Source: Armatimonadota bacterium | GTDB taxonomy: Bacteria; Armatimonadota; Zipacnadia; Zipacnadales; UBA11051 | Direction: 5' to 3' | Length of the DNA: 8,688 nt | NCBI GenBank assembly: GCA_003542955.1 | Contig: DPJP01000480.1 | Coordinates: forward strand, 10,761-19,448 | Shown: in pieces, positions 1-6,366 of the stretch | Layout: the number at the start of each line of letters is the position of its first letter | Position numbering within the stretch: position 1 is the first letter of the stretch | Made by a program: the position numbers and the translations under genes | Notes under the pieces: generated by a model | Database searches by the model: none | What the model was told of the DNA's origin: nothing | The model's input: only the letters and a program-made list of their open reading frames with translations

Positions 1-25
1 GGTTCGAATCCGGCCGGGCCCACCA
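1..25 (+). tRNA. 3' end of a tRNA gene (partial, isotype unknown)
   Basis: The window opens inside a tRNA. Positions 3-9 read TTCGAAT, a standard T-loop; 10-14 (CCGGC) are the 3' half of the T-stem, of which only GG of the 5' half is visible; 15-21 (CGGGCCC) are the 3' acceptor strand, so the missing 5' strand should read GGGCCCG. Position 22 is an A discriminator and 23-25 an encoded CCA tail. The anticodon lies outside the window, so the amino acid cannot be assigned. Confidence 0.9.
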
Positions 26-40
26 CTTACTCACTCAACC

Positions 41-89
41 ACCACTCCTGGCCGGTTCGCGCCGGCCGAACAGGGAGTGGTTATTTGTT
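41..89 (+). terminator. Hairpin terminator after the tRNA
   Basis: ACCACTCC (41-48) pairs with GGAGTGGT (74-81), and GGCCGG (50-55) pairs inside it with CCGGCC (62-67), giving a long GC-rich stem with an asymmetric internal loop. A T-rich run TTATTTGTT follows at 81-89. An alternative inner pairing of GTTCG with CGAAC is possible. The form and position fit an intrinsic terminator for the tRNA transcript, which would insulate the STAND gene and require it to have its own promoter between about 90 and 193. I see no convincing -35/-10 pair there. Confidence 0.7.
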
Positions 90-130
90 CGGTTCGGGCG
101 CGCCGGGTGTGCGGCGCAGCCCCGCTACGG

Positions 131-149
131 CTCGATCAACCAGATCGAG
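131..149. promoter_or_regulatory. Perfect 7-bp inverted repeat upstream of the STAND gene
   Basis: CTCGATC (131-137) and GATCGAG (143-149) form a perfect dyad around a 5-base spacer, 45 bases before the ATG of the STAND gene. It could be an operator half-site pair or a small 5' UTR hairpin. No T-run follows, so it is not a terminator. This is the only clear dyad between the tRNA terminator and the start codon. Its function is inference, and a 7-bp dyad can occur by chance. Confidence 0.3.
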
Positions 150-193
150 TATGTGCGTGCGAAATCATGCCACCAGTGAGATGAGTCCGCTCC

Positions 194-3100
194 ATGCTGA
201 CCACGATCGCTGATCACATAAAGACGCATCGTCACCAGCTCCGCCAGCACCTGCTGTACGTCGGCAGCGGAGTTGTGGTGCCCCCGAGTGAGAAGTCCAT
301 CGAAGCGCTCATCTCCGCCATGGCCGTGAAGTGGGCCGGAGAGGCGGTGGCCAACACGCCGCAGGAGTTGCGCGGCGGCGAGGCTCTCGCGCTGCTGGCC
401 AAGAGCATGCCCGACCACGCTCAACGCTGCCGCATGCTGGCCTCCGAGTTGGGTGAGTGTCGTCCGGCCGAAGGCCACATCCGGCTCGCGCGAATGGTGG
501 CCGATGGCTACTTCTCGACGATATTCGTCGCGGAGCCCGATCGCCTCTTCGAGGAGGCGCTCCAGGTTCATCACCTGCACCCGGAGAAGGACTATCACCA
601 TCTCGTCGCCGGCGTCGATGACCCCGAGACGATCCGCATCGCCGTCGAGGAATCCAGCCGCATGGCCGTCGTCAAGTGCGCCGGTGACGTCGAGAGCAAG
701 TTCCTGCCACTCACGCGCGTGGAACTCGAGAACGCCTATGCGGCCATCGACACCATCATCGCGCACGCATTCAAGGTCTTCAGCGTCATCGTTGCACACG
801 ACGAGCGCGACCGCGCGCTGCTCCGCCACATCAGCCGCGACGGGCGCCGAATGTTCTGGGTCAACCCGATGGTGCCCGTCAGCGATCAGCGCCACTACGA
901 CGAGTTGAAGGTCGACAGCCCCGCCAGCGTCAAGTACCACCGCTACCAGCCGGAAGTGATCGACCTGCTGGCCGCGCGGGCCTCCAGCCGCCACCTGATC
1001 TGCAGGGAGTCGGGCACATTCAACGACTTCATGGCCAGACTCCACGAGCGGCTGACACGCAAGCGGCGCAGAACTGCCGGCCGCCGCGATCTGGCGCTGT
1101 TGCGCGGCGGACCCTACCGCTTCCTGGACCACTTCGATGAGGATGACACCGACTTCTTCTTCGGGCGGGAGGACGACACCGAAGAGATGGTCCGCCTCAC
1201 CAATGAGCACCCGGTCGTCGTGCTCTTCGGCAGGTCCGGCATCGGCAAGACATCGCTGATGCGCGCGGGTGTTATCGCCACGCTGGCACAGCGTGCGCAG
1301 GAGGCGGCCGCGGATGCGGAGGGCGAGAAGCCGTGGCTGGGCATCTACGCTCGATGCCTCGACGACCCCTCTCAGAGCATCCGCGAGGCCACAACCACCG
1401 CCGTCGAGGAACTCGGATTCGACGCCGGCGGCCTCCAGGATGGCTCAACGCTCCTGCAGTTCTTCCGCGATGCGGCGGAGATGACCGGCCGTCGCCTGTT
1501 GGTCATCATCGACCAGTTCGAGGAGTACTTCGTCCGCCTGGGGGACCGCGTCAAGGAGCGCTTCCTCGACGAGTGGACCGACTGCATCGCCGACGCGGGT
1601 GACGTCGTCCACTGGGCGATCGGCATCCGGGAGGACTTCGTCGGGCAACTCTGGGACCTGCGTGACCGCATCCCGGCAGTCATGCATCACATGTACCGAC
1701 TGAGAAAACTCACGCGCGAGCAGGCCAAGGACGCAATCGTCAAGCCGGCTCAGAGCTTCGACGTGCATTTCGAGACGGAGCTGGTCGAGAAGCTGCTGGA
1801 GGACCTCAGCCGCGAAGGGATTGAGCCCGCCCAGTTGCAGATTGTCTGTGACCGGCTCTATGAAGCCAAGCCGTCCGGGCAACACACAATCGGCCTGCAC
1901 ACATACGAGCACCTGGGCCGCGCGGAGCGCATTCTGAGCCAGTACCTCGATTATGCGCTGTCGCAGTTCGGCCTCCAGGACCGCCGTGTCGCCAGGGCGA
2001 TCCTCAAGCACATGGTCTCGTCCTCCGAGGTCCTCGCCGTCAGCCCAATCGAGAAGATCTCGGAGCAACTCGGCTTCGAGGAGGAGCGCATCGAGCGCGT
2101 GATGGCGCGCCTGGTTGACTTCCGGCTTCTGCGCGGGGTCGGGGAGGAACGCAGCAAGCAGTACCAGCTCGTTCACGAGTACCTGACGACAGAGATCGAG
2201 GACTGGATGACCGAGACCGAAATCGGCGTGAAGGACGTCCAGGACCTGATCGCGCGCGAGCTCAACAACTACCGCAAGTTCGGCCTCCTGGTCCGCGCCG
2301 AGGCACTCAAGATCATCAACGACAAGCGCGATGCGCTGAACCTCTCGCCCGAGGAGCTTGAACTGATCCTGCGCAGCGTGGCTGCCGTGGGCGAGGACGT
2401 CGAGTACTGGTTCGCCCGCATCGGCGACCTCGGCGAGCGCGAGGAACCCCTGCTGCGGTCATTGATGGCCGATGGGGATGACCGCGTTCGCCGGATCGTG
2501 GCCGAGGCGATCAGCACATCGCCCAGCATAGACTACCTTCCCGAGTTGGCTGTGCTGCTCGACGCAGGCGACGCCGGCCTCCGTGAGCGTGCCGTCGGCA
2601 TTCTCCTGGGGATGGAGCGCCGCCTGATCCCGCTGGTCTCCGAGGGTTCGGAAGACGAACGCATCATGGCAGTGAAGGCCCTGGGCGCCATCGAGAGTTT
2701 CCGATCCGTGCCCAGGATGCTCGAGGCGCTGCCAACGGCCGGTGACCGGCTTCGCAATGCCATTGCCGATACACTGGCCGAACTCGACGACCCCGCCGCC
2801 GTCGACGGGCTGCTGCGTGCTCTCAGCGGACGGGCCGAGGCCTCCTGGCAGGGAGCATACGCTCTGGCCGGGCTCGCTGAAGTCGACAGCAGCGCACTCG
2901 AGAAGCTCCGGCGCGAGGCCGATAGAACGGACGCGGACGCCAGGACGCTCTACGCCGCCGGCTTAGCCAACCTGCGCTGTCACGCCCTCGCGGAGGCCCG
3001 CAGGCAGCTTGATGCTGCCGCCAGGCGCGCCGTGAGTGATGCAGAAGGCATGCGTCACATCGACGCCGCCCTGCAGGAGCTTGGAGCGCGCGAGCAGCGT

Positions 3101-4162
3101 ATTGCGGAGGGCACCGAGGTGTGGGCCTGCTTCCAGGGCGACCCCGGTCATACGGGGCGTGCGAGTGGCTCTCTCAAGCCGCCCCTGGCGCGCGTCTGGC
3201 ATTACACGACCGAGGGCCCCGTCGTCAGCTCGCCGGTGGTGGCCAACGACCTGGTCTACATCGGCTCGCGCGACCACAAGCTCTATGCCATCGACGCCGA
3301 GCGCGGCACGGAGCACTGGGTACTCAAGACCGGCGACCAGATCGAGGCGACGCCGCTCGTGATCGATGACCTCGTCTGTGTTGGCTCCCACGACGGGAGC
3401 TTCTACGGTGTCGACGCGATGACCGGTGATCTCAGGTGGAGTACGAGGCTTGGCCACGCGATCCGGTCTTCGGCGGTGGGACTGGATGGACGCGTGTTCG
3501 TGGCCGACCACAGCGGAGCAGTCATGGCCATCTCGGCCGATGCCGGCCGCATACTCTGGCATGCGGCCACGCGCGGAGAGGTGACGGCGGGCGTCGCCCT
3601 GGGCGGCAATGCGCTCATCTGTGGCTCCTGGGACGGATCGCTCTACGCATTCGACGCCGAGGACGGCAGTCCGCTGTGGCAGTTCGGCGCCGACGGCGCC
3701 GTCGCCGCGACGCCGACCGTGTGGGGCGATATCGTGTGCTGCGGGTCTGATGACGCCAACGTCTACGCCCTGGACCTGGCCTCCGGCAAGGTGCGCTGGC
3801 GGCGACCGGTCGGGGGCTACACCAGGGCTTCGGCGGCGGTCAGCGATGAGCTGTTCATCGTTGGCTCGCACGACGGCCGCGTCTACGCGCTCGAGCATGA
3901 GACGGGCGAAGTTGCGTGGCGGGCGGAGACCGATGACCAGATACTGGCTTCCGGCGTAGTCTCTGGCGATGTTGTCTATCTCGGATCAATCGACGGCGCG
4001 TTGTACGCGATCCAGCTCGCCGACGGCGAGATCGTCTGGAAGCACAAGACGCTGTATGGCATATACTCCTCGCCGGCCATTGTCGGGCAGATGCTCTATG
4101 TGGGCATCGAGCACTACGACGTGGCCGCATTTGCGACAAGCCATGAAGCTACGACCACTTAG
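194..4162 (+). CDS. SIR2-like / STAND NTPase / HEAT / PQQ-type beta-propeller fusion protein
   Basis: A cytoplasmic 1322-residue STAND-type signalling ATPase with no signal peptide. Domains in order: (1) about 1-300, SIR2-like fold, with glycine-rich start G24-S-G-V, GYFSTIF at 105-111 and a late strand ending FWVNP (221-225); (2) about 307-510, novel-STAND NTPase: entry motif PYRFLDHF (307-314), FFFGRE (321-326), Walker A G346-x4-G351-K352-T353, Walker B ending D440-Q-F-E-E444, REDF at 479-482; (3) about 510-675, helical and winged-helix region ending LVHEYL (659-664); (4) about 680-960, helical linker and HEAT-like repeats; (5) 976-1316, eight-bladed PQQ-type propeller. STAND proteins usually oligomerise on ligand binding and activate the N-terminal effector; the propeller is the likely sensor. 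SIR2-STAND proteins are known antiphage effectors, but here the SIR2 catalytic positions are altered. ATG 194 is the first start after the in-frame TGA at 182; the Shine-Dalgarno is poor. The function is inferred. Confidence 0.88.
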   Translation: MLTTIADHIKTHRHQLRQHLLYVGSGVVVPPSEKSIEALISAMAVKWAGEAVANTPQELRGGEALALLAKSMPDHAQRCRMLASELGECRPAEGHIRLARMVADGYFSTIFVAEPDRLFEEALQVHHLHPEKDYHHLVAGVDDPETIRIAVEESSRMAVVKCAGDVESKFLPLTRVELENAYAAIDTIIAHAFKVFSVIVAHDERDRALLRHISRDGRRMFWVNPMVPVSDQRHYDELKVDSPASVKYHRYQPEVIDLLAARASSRHLICRESGTFNDFMARLHERLTRKRRRTAGRRDLALLRGGPYRFLDHFDEDDTDFFFGREDDTEEMVRLTNEHPVVVLFGRSGIGKTSLMRAGVIATLAQRAQEAAADAEGEKPWLGIYARCLDDPSQSIREATTTAVEELGFDAGGLQDGSTLLQFFRDAAEMTGRRLLVIIDQFEEYFVRLGDRVKERFLDEWTDCIADAGDVVHWAIGIREDFVGQLWDLRDRIPAVMHHMYRLRKLTREQAKDAIVKPAQSFDVHFETELVEKLLEDLSREGIEPAQLQIVCDRLYEAKPSGQHTIGLHTYEHLGRAERILSQYLDYALSQFGLQDRRVARAILKHMVSSSEVLAVSPIEKISEQLGFEEERIERVMARLVDFRLLRGVGEERSKQYQLVHEYLTTEIEDWMTETEIGVKDVQDLIARELNNYRKFGLLVRAEALKIINDKRDALNLSPEELELILRSVAAVGEDVEYWFARIGDLGEREEPLLRSLMADGDDRVRRIVAEAISTSPSIDYLPELAVLLDAGDAGLRERAVGILLGMERRLIPLVSEGSEDERIMAVKALGAIESFRSVPRMLEALPTAGDRLRNAIADTLAELDDPAAVDGLLRALSGRAEASWQGAYALAGLAEVDSSALEKLRREADRTDADARTLYAAGLANLRCHALAEARRQLDAAARRAVSDAEGMRHIDAALQELGAREQRIAEGTEVWACFQGDPGHTGRASGSLKPPLARVWHYTTEGPVVSSPVVANDLVYIGSRDHKLYAIDAERGTEHWVLKTGDQIEATPLVIDDLVCVGSHDGSFYGVDAMTGDLRWSTRLGHAIRSSAVGLDGRVFVADHSGAVMAISADAGRILWHAATRGEVTAGVALGGNALICGSWDGSLYAFDAEDGSPLWQFGADGAVAATPTVWGDIVCCGSDDANVYALDLASGKVRWRRPVGGYTRASAAVSDELFIVGSHDGRVYALEHETGEVAWRAETDDQILASGVVSGDVVYLGSIDGALYAIQLADGEIVWKHKTLYGIYSSPAIVGQMLYVGIEHYDVAAFATSHEATTT
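3221..4060 (+). repeat. Seven in-register 120-bp propeller-blade units
   Basis: Within the STAND gene, blades begin at 3221, 3341, 3461, 3581, 3701, 3821 and 3941, each exactly 120 bases (40 residues) after the last, with a partial eighth from 4061. The core of each unit is a hydrophobic strand, then GSxDGxxYAxD, then a TGxxxW strand. The Trp at residue 1002 sits exactly one period before the first blade's Trp, so the N-terminal strand should close blade eight in the usual velcro manner. Blades 6 and 7 share 14 of 40 residues by my alignment, so the repeats are diverged in sequence yet without any length change. Confidence 0.88.
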
Positions 4163-5048
4163 GCTGCCCACCACGCGTCCCTCTGCACCCGGGCCCGGTC
4201 AGGAGAAGGTCCGCGACGCTTCTGTCGCGCGCCGTCTCTGGCTGTCCGCGGCGGTGATCGTTGCGCTGCTGGCAATCGCCTCCGGTCCACTCGGTCTGCG
4301 CGAGGGCCTCGGCCGCATGCGCGCGGAGTTCGTCGCAATGCGCTACGCGCAGACGGCCGCCGAGGGGCTGATGGCCAGGCCCGTCGACAGGGCGAAGGTT
4401 GTCGGTAGCGTTGACCGCGCCCTCGAGCTTGCCCCCGTTCACGACGTAGTGACGCGGCAGGCGGGCGTGCTCTACATGTACGCGGGGGCCTATCCGCAGG
4501 CGGTGAAGGCACTCCGGGCTCTTGAGCGCGGCGACCTGTCCAACGATATCAGCCTGGGGCACTGCCTGCTCCTGACCGGGGAGACGGAGGAGGGTACGGC
4601 GCTGCTGCTGGGCGCCGCCGCGCACGCGCAGAAGCGCCGGTTGTCGGGCAGGGGCGGGGACTACATGTACGCGACGCTGATGAACAACATCGGCTACGCG
4701 CTGGCCGACGGGAATGCCGAATTGCCGCAGGCGCGCGAGTTCGTGCGACAGGCCGTCGAGCTGGCGCCGCTACAGCCCGCCTACATCGACAGCCTGGGGT
4801 GGGTCTGCTACCGCATGGGTGAGTACAAGCAGGCGGCGTTCTATCTCGAGCGTGCGGTCCGCCACGGGGGAGCGCGCAATTCCGCCGAGAACTACTACCA
4901 CCTCGGGGCCGCCTACGCACGCCTGGGCAAGATCCGCCTTGCGGCCCGTGCGCTCTTGAAGGCCCTCGAGTATGACCCCCAGTATGACGAGGCCATCTCG
5001 GAGCTGCGCAGGCTCCGCTATGAACTACCGCCGCCAATGCCCGTCTGA
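4143..5048 (+). CDS. Membrane-anchored tetratricopeptide-repeat protein
   Basis: A 301-residue protein. A polar, proline- and arginine-rich N-terminus (1-31) is followed by one hydrophobic segment at about 32-47 (LWLSAAVIVALLAIAS), then a helical, repeat-rich C-terminal domain. TPR motifs are clearest at about 195-285: a unit around AYIDSLGW (213-220) and one around ENYYHLGAAYARLGK (249-263); weaker units lie at about 80-160. The positive residues before the hydrophobic segment suggest an N-in anchor with the TPR domain outside the cytoplasm, though the topology is not certain. TPRs mediate protein-protein contacts, so no enzymatic role is expected. ATG 4143 overlaps the STAND gene by 20 bases in another frame, suggesting translational coupling. 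An AGGAGAAGG at 4201-4209 looks like a Shine-Dalgarno, but no start codon follows in frame at the right distance; the next in-frame candidate, GTG 4254, falls inside the membrane segment. The specific function is unknown. Confidence 0.8.
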   Translation: MKLRPLRLPTTRPSAPGPGQEKVRDASVARRLWLSAAVIVALLAIASGPLGLREGLGRMRAEFVAMRYAQTAAEGLMARPVDRAKVVGSVDRALELAPVHDVVTRQAGVLYMYAGAYPQAVKALRALERGDLSNDISLGHCLLLTGETEEGTALLLGAAAHAQKRRLSGRGGDYMYATLMNNIGYALADGNAELPQAREFVRQAVELAPLQPAYIDSLGWVCYRMGEYKQAAFYLERAVRHGGARNSAENYYHLGAAYARLGKIRLAARALLKALEYDPQYDEAISELRRLRYELPPPMPV

Positions 5049-5091
5049 GATGCGTCGATACTCTCCCGAGCTCTCCGGCCACAGCAAAGCG

Positions 5092-5110
5092 CCGCCACAG
5101 CGGGTGGCGG
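5092..5110 (+). other. 7-bp hairpin ahead of the aminotransferase ribosome binding site
   Basis: CCGCCAC (5092-5098) pairs with GTGGCGG (5104-5110) around a 5-base loop, in the 88-base gap between the TPR gene and the aminotransferase. No T-run follows, so it is not a convincing intrinsic terminator. It lies 13 bases before the AGAGGTG ribosome binding site (5124-5130). It could be a processing or stability element, or chance in GC-rich sequence. Confidence 0.3.
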
Positions 5111-5136
5111 ACACCGACTCGAAAGAGGTGCTGAGC

Positions 5137-6324
5137 ATGAAGGTATCCCGGCCCGTAGCCGGTCTTGCGCCGTCGCCGACGATGGAGGGGGCGAAGAAGG
5201 CAAAGGCGATGCAGGCGGAGGGCAAGGACGTGCTCTCCTTCGCCGTTGGCGAACCCGACTTCCCCACGCCCGACAACATCATCGCCGCGGCCGCGCGCGC
5301 GATGGACGAGCAGAAAACGAAGTATACCGACGCCTCCGGCATCGCCGAACTCAAGTCGGCCGTGTGCGCGGCGACACAGCGGGCCATCGGCGTCGAGTAC
5401 AAGAACTCCGAGGTCTGCATCAGCAACGGGGCCAAGCACGTTCTCTCCAACGTCTTCGAGACACTCACCGACCCCGGAGACCAGATCATCGTTCTCGCGC
5501 CCTACTGGGTCACGTACCCGGAACTGATCCGCCTCTACGGCGGCGTGCCCATCGAGATCATGACCTACGCGGCCGATGACTTCCAGCCGGACCTCGACCG
5601 GGTGGCCGATGCGGTCACCGACAGGACCGTCGCCATCTGCATCAACAGCCCCAACAACCCCACCGGCGGGATGCTGACCAACGAATCAATCGAGGGCCTC
5701 GCCTCCATCGTGACCGCTCACGACCTGACGCTGATCTCCGATGAGATATACAAGGAGATCCGCTTCGACGGTCGGGAGTACCTGAGTCCGGCGAGCCTGC
5801 CGGGCATGAAGGACCGCACCGTCATCGTCGATGGTGTGGCGAAGGCCTACTCGATGACGGGGTGGCGCATCGGCTGGTCGCTTGCGCCCGAGCACTTCAC
5901 GAAGGCAGTCGCCAACCTGCAGAGCCAGCAGACCTCGAACCCGTGCTCGATCTCGCAATGGGCATCGGTCGAGGCGCTCAACGGGCCCCAGGACTCCGTC
6001 GAGCAGATGCGGCAGGAGTTCGAGAAGCGCAGAGACTACATCATCCCAGCGCTGCAGGCGATCGATGGCATCGAGTGCGCCATGCCCGGCGGAGCCTTCT
6101 ACGCATTCCCCGATGTCTCCTCATTCTTCGGCAGGACGCTCAAGGGCATGGCCATCACCAACTCGGAGGACATGTCCGCATACCTGCTCGAGCATGCCTG
6201 GGTCAGCACCGTTCACGGCATGGCCTTCGGTTGCGAGGGCTTCATCAGGCTCAGCTTCGCCTGCAGCATGGCCCAGATCGAGGAGGGCGTCAGCCGCATC
6301 GCCAGGGCGCTGGCCGGCGAGTAG
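5137..6324 (+). CDS. aspC: Aspartate aminotransferase (class I, PLP-dependent)
   Basis: A 395-residue fold-type I aminotransferase that exchanges the amino group between aspartate and 2-oxoglutarate, giving oxaloacetate and glutamate, in the cytoplasm. Visible signature: GEPDFPTP near the N-terminus; N170-S-P-N-N-P-T-G-G178 with the cofactor-contacting Asn; D202-E-I-Y205 whose Asp pairs with the pyridine nitrogen; K236, the Schiff-base lysine, in AKAYSMTGWRIGW; R244, phosphate-binding, eight residues later as usual; R371 (FIRLS), which binds the substrate alpha-carboxylate. K100 in SNGAKH matches the lysine that subgroup Ib aspartate aminotransferases use for the acidic side chain, favouring aspartate over other substrates; prephenate activity cannot be excluded. 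The length is typical. The reading frame stays open back to 4972 inside the TPR gene, but ATG 5137 has AGAGGTG at 5124-5130 and gives the normal family N-terminus. The isocitrate dehydrogenase gene follows after 42 bases, so the two are probably co-transcribed. Confidence 0.92.
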   Translation: MKVSRPVAGLAPSPTMEGAKKAKAMQAEGKDVLSFAVGEPDFPTPDNIIAAAARAMDEQKTKYTDASGIAELKSAVCAATQRAIGVEYKNSEVCISNGAKHVLSNVFETLTDPGDQIIVLAPYWVTYPELIRLYGGVPIEIMTYAADDFQPDLDRVADAVTDRTVAICINSPNNPTGGMLTNESIEGLASIVTAHDLTLISDEIYKEIRFDGREYLSPASLPGMKDRTVIVDGVAKAYSMTGWRIGWSLAPEHFTKAVANLQSQQTSNPCSISQWASVEALNGPQDSVEQMRQEFEKRRDYIIPALQAIDGIECAMPGGAFYAFPDVSSFFGRTLKGMAITNSEDMSAYLLEHAWVSTVHGMAFGCEGFIRLSFACSMAQIEEGVSRIARALAGE

Positions 6325-6351
6325 CACGGTCTGCGTGCCGATGACATGACA

Positions 6352-6360
6352 GAGGGAGGA
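6352..6360 (+). promoter_or_regulatory. Ribosome binding site deciding a TTG start
   Basis: GAGGGAGGA ends six bases before TTG 6367. The alternative ATG at 6346 lies before this site, which would then be inside the coding sequence and useless. The strong site therefore argues for the TTG start of the isocitrate dehydrogenase. Confidence 0.75.
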
Positions 6361-6366
6361 CAACGC

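Noticed and set aside
125..1210. 361-residue open frame on the minus strand opposite the start of the STAND gene
   Set aside because: Its composition is that of an antisense shadow in GC-rich DNA, it has no recognisable motif, and the plus-strand frame has clear SIR2-like and STAND motifs.
3221..4060. CRISPR-like array because of the regular spacing
   Set aside because: The 120-bp units are in-frame coding repeats with diverged sequence, not identical short repeats with unique spacers.
3119..4141. A separate PQQ-dependent dehydrogenase or BamB gene
   Set aside because: The propeller is continuous in frame with the STAND protein, has no signal peptide or own start with a ribosome binding site, and is too short and too regular for a quinoprotein dehydrogenase.
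4201..4209. AGGAGAAGG as the ribosome binding site of the TPR gene
   Set aside because: No ATG, GTG or TTG follows in frame within normal spacing; the next in-frame GTG, at 4254, would cut into the membrane segment.
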